Source of the DNA: Stomoxys calcitrans | Lineage: Eukaryota; Arthropoda; Insecta; Diptera; Muscidae | DNA: 64,000 nucleotides | Assembly: GCF_963082655.1 (NCBI RefSeq) | Contig: NC_081556.1 | Coordinates: forward strand, 72,463,227-72,527,226 | Reading direction: 5' to 3' | Shown here: one piece after another, positions 11,420 through 22,279 of the stretch | How the letters are laid out: each line of letters starts with the position of its first letter | Position numbering within the stretch: position 1 is the first letter of the stretch | Notes under the pieces: model-generated | The model's input: only the letters and a program-made list of their open reading frames with translations | Databases searched by the model: none | What the model was told of the DNA's origin: nothing | Translations under genes and position numbers: made by a program

Positions 11420-12350
11420 GCCACTTTAATCCAGTTTTTATATAATGATGGGCGAGAGGGGCACTTCTTCACCAATTTAATTTTCGACGTTTTCCCAATT
11501 TAGTATTTGACCCAACGCATCACTTTTACGTACACACATGTCAGAATGAAATGTAACAGGTTTCGCAGAAAAGGGGTTGGCGGTGGGCTATTAACTCAAG
11601 CTAGCAGCCAGCTAATTTGCAAAATTCATCAAAATTCCACTTTTTTCGAAGAACAAGTGGGCTAAGGCAAGCTGAAAACCAAAGCATGCATTTTTCACCA
11701 CGGCACACACGGGTCTGCACTGTTATGGTTATTTCTTTTTTTTAAAGTGAGGTACGGTTGTATTTTTGGTTTGTCATATGGTCTGAGTGAAGTTTTCAAA
11801 TATCCACCTGAGCACACAGATTCTTTGTGGAAATGAAACAGAATTATAATAAAAAAACCCACACATACACGCGCACAACCACACTACGGGCTGGCTAACT
11901 GCCTGGCAGGTTTACAACAAAAGAACCAAATGGATAAATCGAATAACGTATTATTATTAGTCCAAGTGACAGCCAAAATCTCGTTTGCGCAAGTTTTGTT
12001 AATTCTTTGTTATTTCTTCTCCCTCCGTTTCTACTCCGGTTTTGTGTTTTTTTATTATTTTGTTTTCTATTACGACAACGTTAAGTTGGTTTATCGATAG
12101 CACAACAACGCACAGGTTTAACAGCGACTCACAACTTAGCAGTGTAACATCTCAAACCCGACTAAAAGTTTGGCTCTCACCTGGTTATTAACGTTCAAAT
12201 GTCGTCTTTTGTCCGTGCCTTCAAAGCTTTACTCTACTCAAGACGTCGTTAAGTGTATGCAGCTCAGGGATGGAAAAGTGGTTTATTTTAAGTACTTTTT
12301 TTTAACAAAGTACAACAGCGAAAGAATTATATCTTAATAACAATACTATG
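11420..12350. other. Repeat-poor intergenic sequence, nothing recognised
   Basis: I find no repeat-family matches or protein-like frames. Composition is more balanced than the surroundings (for example 11,560-11,700 and 12,180-12,260). It could be single-copy regulatory DNA, but nothing in the sequence proves that. Confidence 0.35.
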
Positions 12351-12585
12351 TTTTGGTATATCCAATGTTTGTTTATTTATTTGTTTATTTGTTTGCAACG
12401 CCATTAACGGAAAGATTCAGCTTACGAATATTGCCGCGGCAACTGATGTCAACGTTTTTTCGGAGTTTTCTAATAGTTTATACAAAATTTACCGACTTCT
12501 CTGAATTACTCAAATTTTTGGATCTGAAGTCTAGAATTTTGGATCAAACTCCCGTAACCCGTTTTGAATGTAGTGATTTAGTGTT

Positions 12586-12712
12586 TCCCAAACATTCAAT
12601 TATGGAACAAATTAGAGGGAAACTAACTACTCACAATATCAAAAGAGTGCTGCCCGATACAAAATTAGTCCGTTCGGACTAACACAAGAGGTCCTCTGAA
12701 ATACTCACAAAT
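12586..12712 (-). mobile_element. tRNA-derived SINE, diverged body fragment
   Basis: Matches the SINE body weakly but in order: 'catgg/atggaaca', 'aaactaactactcacaatatcaa', 'gagtgctgcccgat', 'ccgttcggact', 'atactcacaaatgttg'. The pol III head is absent. It joins directly to a repeat E copy on the right. Confidence 0.5.
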
Positions 12713-12987
12713 GTTGTGGTGTTCTTCGTTATAGTGAGAAGCTGAGCTGGGAGCTACCGGCCGCGCTCATAGGATGCGAATAGTGGAACTACAGTCGCGG
12801 ACAATCAATCAGTGATGCTCACTATGACAAGGTGGGTTATTGGCCATCATAAATAACCAATAGCCATCATGTTCCCGCTGCTATTGGTTGTAGGGACCGG
12901 AAGGAGTTTGTTCATCTATTAGAGCTTGGCAAGGTCCTCACCTCCACATGCAAATGTGGCTATAACAATAATAACAAAACTTTAATG
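12713..12987 (+). repeat. Short interspersed repeat E
   Basis: Copy of repeat E, in order: 'gtggtgttcttcg', 'gggagctaccggccgcg', 'cagtcgcggacaatca', 'ggaaggagtttgttca', 'gagcttggcaaggtcctcac'. It ends in the stem-loop ccacatgcaaatgtgg followed by 'ctataacaataataac'. Other copies: 34,917 (+), 53,245 (-), 58,240 (-). Confidence 0.7.
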
Positions 12988-13375
12988 CACAAATTTATAA
13001 AAAAAAAAAATTGATATTACAGTAACAACAGATCCAAGCCTCTGATACCCTCCGTCGAAATGAAATTTTAGTTAAGTCCTTTACTGTATCGGTTGGCGAA
13101 GCGTTATTTCGTCCAAAACGACAAATTTTATATCGCCAAAAACGATTATTTCCAAATGTCAGAAGGCCCAAATAAAAATACAAATTAGATATTCCGACAT
13201 TTTCGCATTCACCTATGTTATAATATCCAATAACAACAGTGTCACTAAGACCAACGTTATTTATGCCATAACAACCAAATCAAAAAAATTTTTCAACATC
13301 CAAAAAATATCGATTGAATTTTTTAGCCTTAAACGTATAAAGTTTGTTACAGAATTCAGAAAACGTCAGTTTAAT
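12988..13375. other. AT-rich spacer, nothing recognised
   Basis: No gene or recognisable repeat. Contains an A-run at about 13,000 and short imperfect repeats only. Confidence 0.4.
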
Positions 13376-13379
13376 TTCC

Positions 13380-13780
13380 TACTCTTTAGAATTCATAGAG
13401 CATTTTTATTTAGAGAAATTTTGGCTTTATTTTACTGTTGGACCTATGAGAGAGGAAACAACGTCAAGCCCGACCGAAGGTATTGGTGAAAATCTTTTCT
13501 AAATAAAAATTACCTTTGCATTCCAAAATTAACCGGTCGGGCTTAAAATTTTATCCTCTTTCATAGCTCCAACAGTGAAATAGAAGTCAACATTCTTCTA
13601 AATAAAAATATTGCATTCCAAAGAGGGGGAAATTAAACGGTCTTCGGATGGGCTCAATGTTATCTGCTCCCTCATTGGCCCAAAAGCCAAATAAAGTTAA
13701 AAATTTTCTAAATAAAAATGTCTTGCATTCTAAATAGAGGGAAATTGAACGGCCTTCGGCCGGGCTCACATTTTATGTTA
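13380..13780. repeat. Inverted plus direct repeat cluster (hairpin minisatellite)
   Basis: The segment 13,380-13,480 is the imperfect reverse complement of 13,531-13,627. Shared blocks include 'catttttatttagag', 'ttactgttggacctatgaga' and 'aagcccgacc'. A further direct copy of the right arm core (ttttctaaataaaaatgtct, ggaaattgaacggccttcgg) follows at 13,705-13,770. An RNA from this region could form a hairpin of about 100 bp stem with a ~50-base loop. Confidence 0.6.
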
Positions 13781-13911
13781 TGTTATTTTTGGATTTTTTT
13801 ATGAAAACACATTAAGAAAATGTGGCATTTGGCCCAAATTATCTTGGGTTTAAGTAATTTATTTATTTGGGTTTTATGGCATTGGGTCTAATGACATTAT
13901 TAATTTTATGG

Positions 13912-14296
13912 TTAAGGTGCCATCACACTACATGTTTTAGTCTTATGACATGTCAAATTGTGCTATTGTAAGAGTTGCACACGTAGTGTGATAAGAATGA
14001 AATTAACACATGAAAATCACTTTTCAATTAGGGTGGTGCTTTATTCCTTCTGACAAAAACATAAAGAAATTAGCTGTTTGAATGAAAGAAAATTCAAAAA
14101 AAATTGGTATGATCTTCAAAGCTTTCTCACAACTTCAACAATTTATAGCCACAAAAAATCGGCTTTTGCTCACATTTTTGGGTTATGTCATACATGTATC
14201 GTATGTTAATTGGCAATTTTCACACACATAATAAAATACTAATGATACATTAAAACATGCCATAAGACAAGAACATATAGTGTGATAGAGCCTTAA
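13912..14296. mobile_element. MITE flanked by TTAA
   Basis: Terminal inverted repeats of about 37 bp: left GGTGCCATCACACTACATG from 13,916, right (complement) GGCTCTATCACACTATATG ending at 14,292. Each is bordered by TTAA (13,912-13,915 and 14,293-14,296). TTAA duplication is the signature of piggyBac-type integration. No coding region, so non-autonomous. Related pieces: 10,545-10,610 and, reversed, about 37,080-37,375. Confidence 0.7.
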
Positions 14297-14394
14297 GTTG
14301 GGTAATATGTCATATCTTTTTTTTTCATTACAAGTCCAAAATCATTTTCATAAAATGTCATTGCGCCCACAGACGGTTATATCGCCCAAAAGTG

Positions 14395-15115
14395 TGCAAA
14401 AACAACGCATTCGTCGCCCACGCCCTTAACTCGGACTGCGTCGACCCGTAAGACTTTGGGTTTGGGTCCTCTTGCCTTCACTGCCAAATCGTCTGCTTAT
14501 TCATTCTCCCTTACTTCGCTATGGGTCGGCACCCTAACAATGTGGATTGTGTCATCCTCAGACACAATCCTAGACAGTTTGTGACCCTAGCGTTCTGGTT
14601 GTTATTGCACTGATGGCCAGTTTACTGTCCGTAAAGATATTCACCACCTAACGCATTCCGTCAGGCAGTCGTAACAAATCTCAGTCGACCCCAAGACCAA
14701 CTCTGTCCTAGCTTTGATCCATCCGTGCAGCATGATTCCAGATGGCAATACCAGAGCTCCGTCAATCCAAGAATCTGCCGCTGACAGCAGTGCCTCGCAT
14801 TCAAACTCAAGTGCCATCTGCTATCGTCGCTTCGACTATATCGCGATGATGTGACTTGCTCCTATCCTCTATCCATCCGCCTAAGGTCCCACAGCCGCAG
14901 TAACTGCCTCACTCTTCATCTGTATGTGATCCTCATCGCCTCGCCTATGCCAAGACAACATGTTCTCTGAACCTCTTGTACCATCCATACGTTGTACTTT
15001 TTCTGCATGGCTCTCCTCCAAGCTGCTGAGGCGTATGCTACTGTTGGTCTAATCACGTTCGTGTAGAGCCAGTGGGTTATCGTCGGGATTCAGGCCCAGC
15101 CTACGTTAGGACACA
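14395..15115 (-). pseudogene. Non-LTR retrotransposon family A, RNase H region remnant
   Basis: Minus-strand match to the family A copies at 19,345-21,085 and 27,080-28,385. Blocks in plus-strand order include 'gcattcgtcgcccac', 'tcactgccaaatcgtctgc', 'atgggtcggcaccc', 'ccatccgtgcagcatgatt' and 'gccaagacaacatgttctct'. On the minus strand these correspond to the RNase H and linker region. Every frame is broken by stops; it is a fossil. Confidence 0.7.
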
Positions 15116-15118
15116 CAT

Positions 15119-15344
15119 TTTTTCTGTCTATGGTGGTGGGTAGAAAAAGGAAATCTTGAATGAAGATGGTCACATTTTAAAATAAGGCCACAAAGAATAA
15201 TATGACAATAGTTTTAGATTTGGTCTGCCAATAAATGTTAATTTTGACCTTAATTGTTTATTTTTATTATTTTATTATTTTTTCTGTCTATGGTGGTGGG
15301 TAGAAAAAGGAAATCTTGAATGAAGATGGTCATATTTTAAAATA
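15119..15344. repeat. Two ~66-bp direct repeats, 160 bp apart
   Basis: Copies at 15,119-15,184 and 15,279-15,344 differ at about one position within their common length (ttctgtctatggtggtgggt ... gaatgaagatggtca). The region between them also contains 'aagaataatatgacaatagt', which recurs at 15,853-15,885. This looks like a recent local tandem duplication. Confidence 0.75.
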
Positions 15345-15599
15345 ATGTAAATTTTTCTATGAGAACGCGTGTCAACAAATGGAAAATTGTTTAAACTAAA
15401 GTCGTTTAAATAATGAGCTGTGCAAAATTGATGTGAATAATGAACGTAGTACAGGCCTTCAAGCATTACTATTGATTGATCAGTTCTTATTATCTATTAT
15501 TGCATGGTATCGATAACGTATCAGTGTAACATTGCACTGGTATTCTATCCAGAACATCTGACTAGGAACATCTGCATAGGTCTAAAATAAAACAAAGCA

Positions 15600-15815
15600 A
15601 ACGATTCCCACACGCACACAAAGAAATTTGTGTGCGTGTGTGTATACGTGTGCGTGCATGAGCAGAGAATATGCGAGAAAGAAGATAACAACAAAGAGGA
15701 TGCAAACAAAATCTGTCATCTAAATACCATCAAACTTGGCCGGCTGTTCTCATGAGACCACCTTTTAAAATCCGCCTTGGGTTGTGTCATTTGTGCCACA
15801 ACAAAAAATCATATG
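15600..15815. repeat. Dispersed repeat X with GT-rich stretch
   Basis: Contains a 'gtgtgcgtgtgtgtatacgt' stretch, 'gagaaagaagataacaacaa', 'ccggctgttctcatgagacc' and 'aaaatccgccttgggttg'. Similar blocks occur at 31,640-31,735, 32,195-32,340, 33,000-33,065 and 37,376-37,492. Function and class unknown. Confidence 0.45.
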
Positions 15816-17005
15816 AATATGGTAGGAAGATGTAAACAAACATCTTAGCCTCAAAGAATAATATGACAATAGTTTTAGATTTGGTCTATTTTCATCTATT
15901 TTTTTTTTTTTCATTTTATTTTTATTCTTACAACTGCCAATTTTAACCCAAAAAGACTTATTAATCTGTACTCGATATGAAAAAAAGATCGAAGAGTACT
16001 TTTCGGACTCGAAAGTACAATTTCAGCACCAAGTCTAACTTGATTATTTCCATTCCACATGAAGTTCGGTTTAAGTCGGTGCACACCTAGAGTGTAGCCC
16101 AAGTTTAAGTTAAATGTATTGCCAAGACGTGACCGAAGCAGTCTAAAGCTCTGAGACTTTAAACGTTTGCAGTGGTTGAGAGAACTAACCGCAGGTTTTG
16201 GTTGCATGTTTGATGGCTAACTTGTTCTCTTAGTGTTGGCATCAAAATCCCATACACGTTTTGTATATAACACTCAAAGAAAGACAATGAATGATTTTAA
16301 TAAAAAAAAATGTTAGCCAAAAAAGCAAGGCATTAGAATAAAAAAAAAAATATTAATCATGAATATGAAGCCGAAAGAAAACAAAAAAAAACACGTCTTT
16401 CCTAATAGCGAAGAGAATTGGTTTGGAGAAAAATATTGTATATAGCCGTAACTTTTGCTTTTGCCCAACAAGGCTTTCCGAGGTCTAAGTCCTAGTTGGT
16501 GTAAGGTTGTCAACATTGATTTTCGACTTCACAAGCTTTCTAACGCCAGAACTTTTAATGTTTCACACTGATCAACACGAAGTATGCAAGAAGATGTTGT
16601 GTGCTTGATTCAAACAATTTTTGCTATATGTATTTGTGTTGAAAAATGTAAAACCCCTTCGTCGCACTTAGGCAAAATTGCGTATTGAGCTCAGTACACA
16701 GCTCTAACGAAATTTTCGGTTGCAGCCAAGGCATTTATGTCTCCACTGGAAAATAGTTGTGTAGACTAGAGAACACCATTCGCTTTTATAACACATTCAT
16801 GTTTTCGTTGATTTTGCCTTGCCTTCATTCAACAAGAGGAAGTAATGCTGTTGCTTTCAAATGCGTTCATTTTTTGACACAATCAGCAAAATTAAAGCTG
16901 ACACACTTAAAATAAGAGATGATTCGCACCATTCGCAAAGTATTCGTTGACATTTTGGTGTCGTGCGAAACTGGAGTTAGAAATTTTAGAAAAAATTAAA
17001 ACTAC
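15816..17005. other. Intergenic sequence, nothing recognised
   Basis: AT-rich, with A-runs at 16,300-16,400. Short minus-strand frames (15,911-16,207; 16,313-16,516) show no recognisable domain. The block 16,915-16,990 resembles 49,945-49,990 and precedes a K repeat in both places. Confidence 0.4.
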
Positions 17006-17009
17006 CTTA

Positions 17010-18335
17010 ACTTGACAGCTCCGTCTAAAATCAAAAGTGGACCGAGCTGGACAATATGGAACTCAAATGAAAGGTATTTGAGAGTAGAGTACGCATATCA
17101 CATTAAAAATTGGGGCCAAGTACCTAGGGGGCGGTCCAAGCCCAAAACTGCCCCAAACCTAAAACCACACAAACAGGCATTTTGGACGATCATGCCAATA
17201 TGGAAATCACATGAAAGGTTTTCGGGAGTAGTCTTCGAATATGACATATGACATTAAAAATGAGGTCCACGAAATGAGGGGCAACCACACTAGTCCACAA
17301 CTAGTCCCCAAATAGTAATATTAGCTGATCATGACTATATCGGGTTCAAACGAAAGGTATTTGAGAGTAGATTACGAACAATAAACTAAAATTTGAGTCT
17401 GGGTATCTGGGTGGCGATCTAACCCCTAAAACCACCCCCAATAGGTTAACTGACCTATCATGACAATGTGGATCAAGTGATGTATATTTGAAGTAGAATG
17501 CGAACCTAACATACAAACCTACACAATCTGAAATTTTCACAGATTGTGTAAGTTGGTCTGGAACAAGCAAGAGGCTATATAATTTTTTGATTTTGGAAGG
17601 GGAGGGATCCTTCCCTAAAAGCCACCCCACCCCAAAAGATACCTCCGAGTATGAGTTTTTTTGACCATGGAAATATTGGATTTAAAAGAAAAGGTATTTG
17701 GAAGAAAAACACGAATTTGGTATCCTCTTCTGGGGCCAAATGACTTACCGAACATGGTAATATGGGCTCCCACCTCTTGGCACCAGAAATGGATAACAAA
17801 TTCGTGTTATACTTCCAAATACCTTTCTTTTGAGCCTCATATTGCCAAAATTGATAAATATGTCCAGCTTGTGGGGTGTTTTGGGGGTGGGGAGGCCCCA
17901 AAAACACTTGATCCTGAAAATAGATATCAGTTTCATGCTCTACTTTCAAATACCCTTCATTTGAGTCCCATATTGTATGACCGGTCTGTATGCCTGTTTT
18001 AAGGGGTTTTTGGAGAATGACGGCCCCAGATAGTTTGACAAAATTTTAATACCATATTCGTATTCTACTCACCAATAATTTTCATTTGAGACCCATATTG
18101 CCATTATTGGCCAATATGGGTGTTTAAAGGAGGGTTTAGGGTGGGGACGGCTGCCCAAATTCTTGGACCCAATTCGTACTCTTCCCTTAATATCTTTCAT
18201 TTGAGTCCCATATTGTCTCGGTAGATCCAATTTTGTTTTTGAGCGGTGCTTTTGTGGCAAGGAGGAGGGTCCGCTTCCGATATCGATTTGAATGCCAATG
18301 AAAATGGCATTCAAACTGTTCTCTGGTATAGACTA
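17010..18335. repeat. Dispersed repeat K, tandem-unit block
   Basis: Repeating G-rich/C-rich motif ('catttgagtcccatattg', 'aaatgaaaggtatttg', 'gggtgttttggggttgggg' type words) at roughly 100-180 bp spacing, partly in both orientations. The block starts with 'agctccgtctaaaatcaaaa' and shares that start with 49,383-49,402 and the tandem body with 22,280-24,260. Open frames through it are incidental. Confidence 0.55.
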
Positions 18336-18339
18336 CAAG

Positions 18340-18660
18340 ATGGCGTCAAACATCGATTCATTATTTTGCCCAATTTTTAATAATTTTTGTCCAATAAAGT
18401 ACATATGTGCTGAAATTGACCGTTTCTAGTTGCAAATAAATGACTTCTTTTGAGGTTGCATGGAGCTGTCAAAACATACATTGCAAAAAATCTCCAATGC
18501 CTACTATGTCACCCTGTTACGCATAGCAAATTTTATTTAAGCTGCGTACCTGCAGTGAATTTTCGGAAACGGTTTCGAACACGAAAATTTCGGTAAGGAT
18601 ATGTCAATGCATTTCTTATGACAAAGAAAATTTCATTTGAGGTGCGTACCGTCCTTTAGC
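18340..18660. repeat. Dispersed repeat D
   Basis: Shows 'agatggcgtcaaacatcgat', 'gttgcatggagctgtcaaaa', 'tatgtcaccctgttacgc' and 'gcgtacc' in the same order as 29,425-30,125 and 31,450-31,640. No coding potential. Confidence 0.6.
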
Positions 18661-19344
18661 AATAGTTTAAATAGAATAACACTATTAGGTCAGCTATACA
18701 TTACTTATATTGCATGTCAGAAATGCGTGGTATGTCTTATGTTATTGATCAGTGGAGGAAGAGACGTTTTAAAGTTCGTAGCTCCCATGGCTTGGCGAGA
18801 AGTGTGACACAGCACCAACCATTTCATTATTAAATTTATTGGACATGGGTGCGCATGTTACTTTTCCAAAATTATGCCCTCATATGCCATACTTCATACG
18901 CCACCACGCGCCACATACGGAAGATAAGTGAACAATCACTTGCCTCCCGAATAAAAATACTAGGCAAAAACTTATTATAAAATCACCAAATCAACTGCGT
19001 TATGGACTTTATGGCATCTCTTTTTCCATCGGAACATACAGTTGACATACCAGTCGTTTCTAACACATAAAACGAGGAACCCATAGCTTGTCTTGATGAC
19101 GTGATTTTATATTAAAATAATGCTAAAATGATATAGGTTTATTTTTATATATTTCATATTTAAACAAATTCACAGAAAATATAGAAAATACAATTGGGAT
19201 TAAGAAAACACAATCTTTGTTACAAATCGATTAAAACCAATTCTGGCGTATAATTCAAAAATCAAAAATTTGCCCTGGGTTTTCAGTATATTTTTAATTA
19301 CTTCGTAGATTTTCAAGCTATACAAAAAAATATTTCAATTCGCT
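18661..19344. other. AT-rich spacer, nothing recognised
   Basis: No gene or recognisable element; very AT-rich between 19,080 and 19,340. Confidence 0.4.
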
Positions 19345-21085
19345 CAGTACATTTCACATACTCCGAAAGCCTGGCAGGAGGCAAGGGTAATGTTTATACC
19401 CAAGCCCGGCAAGGCAAGTTATGGGACACCAAAGGCCTACAGACCCATAAGACTTGCGTCCTTTCTACTCAAAACCATGGAACGTATTGTGGACACCATG
19501 ATAAAGAGTACGACATCCAGCATGCCTATGTCAAGGGAAGGTCAGTGGAGATTGCCCTGCACGAGGTTGTGCATAGAATAGAAGAATCCTTCGATGCCAA
19601 AACGTACACACTGGCGGTATGCATTGACATCGAGGGGGCTTTGAACAATGTGCGGACTGACACACTGATCCAATCCTTAGACCAGTACCGGGTGGACACG
19701 GTCCTTAGAGACTGGATAAACCATATGCTAAGGAACAGGTGGATAAATTGTGTGTCCCATGGCATAAATTCTTCTATTCTTCTTCTAAGGGGTAAGGATC
19801 CGAAAGAATGCAGAAGGTCCGAAAGGGTCTTGCATATGGCGTATGACTGGGCTAGACCCAGAGGTCTCAATGTTAACCCAGATAAAATATGCCTGCTCAC
19901 GAGGAAGACGAAGGTGGACCTATTTAACGCACCACGTTTCCTCAATAAGACTATTTCCATATCTGACAAGGGCAAATACTTAGGTGTGATCTTCGACTGG
20001 AAACTGAATTGGATTGGCGAAGGCAGAGCGATGAGGACCACGCCCACTAGGACACTGGAGACTATTCTAGATATCCGACCCATTGACATACAGATTATGT
20101 GTGCAGATTAACAGATTAGATTAAGGCAGCCACTGTGGCTATGAGACTTAAGGCGATGGGAGAATGAATTGAGGGTGGGAGCAGCTCATACCATTGCGGT
20201 ATAATCGAGGCGACGATAGGAAACCTGGAAGGAAGGAAAGAGGTTTCCGATCGGATACCTGAGATGAACCTTGAAGTAGAGTGCGAGGCACTGCTGCCAT
20301 CGGGACAGTCTTGGATTGACGGAACCCTAGTATAGCCATCTGGAAGATCATGTTACACGGATGAATCAAAACTAGAGGACAGAGTGGGGCTGGGGGTTTA
20401 CATTGAGAACCCAGGGACTGAGATCTGTTTGCCGGGTGCCGGGCCATAACGAAGTAAGCGGAAATGAAAGGGCAGACGATTTGGCGGTGAAGGCCAGAGG
20501 ACTGCCGTCAATAAACTGCCGTGGTAAACACGAAGCCTTTCGGGTAGACTCAGTCCGAGCTAAGGAAGTGGGCGACGAATGCGCATGCAACATTGTGGAA
20601 CAGCGAAACGGCCGGTAGGATGGCGAAAATCCTATGGGGAGATCCAGATCGTGAGAAGACGAGGCAATTACTGAAAGGAAGCAAGAAGGGGGTCAGTATA
20701 TGTATTGGTATCATAACGGGACACATAGGACTACGAGCTCACTTATGTAAAATCGGTGCGGCAAGTGATTGCATGTGCATCATGCGGGGAAGATGATGAG
20801 ACGTTGGAGCATTTCCTTTGTCATTGCCCGGCTTTCGCGTCCAACAGATACCGGCACTTAGGTGGAGACACAATATCAGACATGAACCAACTTAGGGGAG
20901 TGGTATTGAAAACAATTAAGGATTTTGTAAGTAGCACGGAATTGCTAACTTAAAATTTTCTTTTTAGAGGCTACTTTATAGTTTTTAGAGCGCACAACAA
21001 GTCGATTACTGGCTCAGGTGTATGTCCATAGTAGCCTGGGGCGGATTAATATCTGCACCCTCTTTTTCAATCTAACCTAACCTTG
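19345..21085 (+). pseudogene. Non-LTR retrotransposon family A, internally deleted copy
   Basis: The largest family A relic in the window. It begins inside a reverse transcriptase (RVMFIPKPGKASYGTPKAYR, LLKTMERIVD), shifts frame, then reads LAVCIDIEGALNNV (RT palm block). It jumps from CVSHGINSSILL to RGKDPKECRR and later KGKYLGVIFDWKLNW. The part that should hold the catalytic YADD is missing, as is the segment after KLNW. RNase H remains as broken pieces (CRVPGHNEVSGNERADDLAV at 20,428). The C-terminal zinc-binding tail ASCGEDDETLEHFLCHCPAF (20,756-20,953) follows. The 3' end is near 'tctaacctaacct' at 21,085. RT followed by RNase H suggests the I/LOA/R1-like group; clade not certain. Inactive. 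Confidence 0.8.
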
Positions 21086-21735
21086 CACATTTCAGAACAA
21101 AACAAAATAATGTTAATATCATATTTAAAATCGTTCATCCGTTTTGAAAAAATATTAACTTCAGCCAAAATGTGCGAAAAAGATACTCCTATTTTTCGAA
21201 TTTTCATGGACTTTAACACAAAATCAATTGTTGTTAGAATATGTCCAGTTTAGACCAATTTGTTTTGCTATTTTTTCTATCTAGAATGGCAAAGCGAAAT
21301 AAAAAATCCCTTAAAAAGTTAAGGCACAATATGGTGTTGCAAAATGCATTGGGCAAGCCATAGAGATAGCGATCAGTGTTGCCTTTTTGGTCGGTTCTTA
21401 ACAAAACTGGTTGGTTTTTACCTATTGGTAGGATAATAGGCTGATCTCAATTTTTGGTAGGTTTTTCCAACATATATATACCAAGTAAGGTACTTAAAAG
21501 TCGCCGGGGATATCGCAAAATTATTTCACTTCCTTTCGTTTCTCTATATTCGTTAAGAGCGTCGAATAAAACCATGGATGTGAAGGGGCCTAATACTTTT
21601 TTAATGGGTCTCACTGTTTCAAATTTCATGGAAAAAAGTGCGTAAGTTCTGATATTGACTGTAGGTGGTAGGAGTGTTGAGGGATTTGTTCCAAAATTTT
21701 TAATTTCTGGGCATCAAGTGCGGATTTTGTGTGTT
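21086..21735. other. Spacer with no recognised gene
   Basis: AT-rich; contains 'gtcgccggggatatcgcaaa' near 21,500 but no repeat or domain that I can name. Confidence 0.35.
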
Positions 21736-21739
21736 AAAT

Positions 21740-22145
21740 GTCTTCAATCGGAAAATAGGCCTAAATGGGAGCTATACACAAATATGGTCGGAATTAGTCC
21801 TTACTCGGATGTTGAGGGGTCTATGCAGCTCACTGTTACGCCGAAAATGAATAGCAAATGCGCACTTTTGGGCTCAAAACTTTACGTTGGGAGATCGCTT
21901 CATTCAAACTCAGCACGGTTGTTTATTGAAATCGGGACAAAAATACGACTTTATAAACTCAAGATTTTTTATCGGGAGATTGGTATAAAGGGTGCTATAT
22001 CAAGATGTAGGCCTTCTTTGCATTATGTGTATTATTTGTATAGGCTGCAGAGTGATTTAAACAGACAGACATACAGGCATGGCTAGATCGTCTATGAATA
22101 TTACGACAATCTACAATAGTATGTATACTTTGAAGGGTTGAAAGT
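21740..22145 (+). repeat. Dispersed repeat G fragment
   Basis: G-like units ('aaatgggagctatacacaaa', 'atcgggagattggtat') lead to the terminus 'aacagacagacatacaggca', 'tggctagatcgtc' and 'tacaatagtatgtatact'. The 143-codon frame across it has no recognisable domain and overlaps the repeat. Confidence 0.5.
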
Positions 22146-22279
22146 ACAGTCGAACTTCTCTATATGTGTTTGGGGTACTTCCCTATAACTAATTGTTCTC
22201 CATAACGAATAAAAATTGAAATTCTCAAATAAACTAATCTCTCTATAAGGAATTTTTTGCAAACTCTTTTATTGAAAAC

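Noticed and set aside
12353..12682. 109-codon frame with hydrophobic N-terminus
   Set aside because: Its last third is a SINE fragment, the composition is AT-driven, and no domain is recognisable.
15119..15344. LTR pair of a retrotransposon
   Set aside because: The direct repeats are only ~66 bp, lie 160 bp apart, and there is no gag/pol, primer site or polypurine tract.
19526..20089. 187-codon minus-strand frame
   Set aside because: Antisense shadow of the family A reverse transcriptase, which has the real motifs on the plus strand.
21655..22086. 143-codon plus-strand frame
   Set aside because: Runs through a dispersed G repeat and shows no domain or protein-like pattern.
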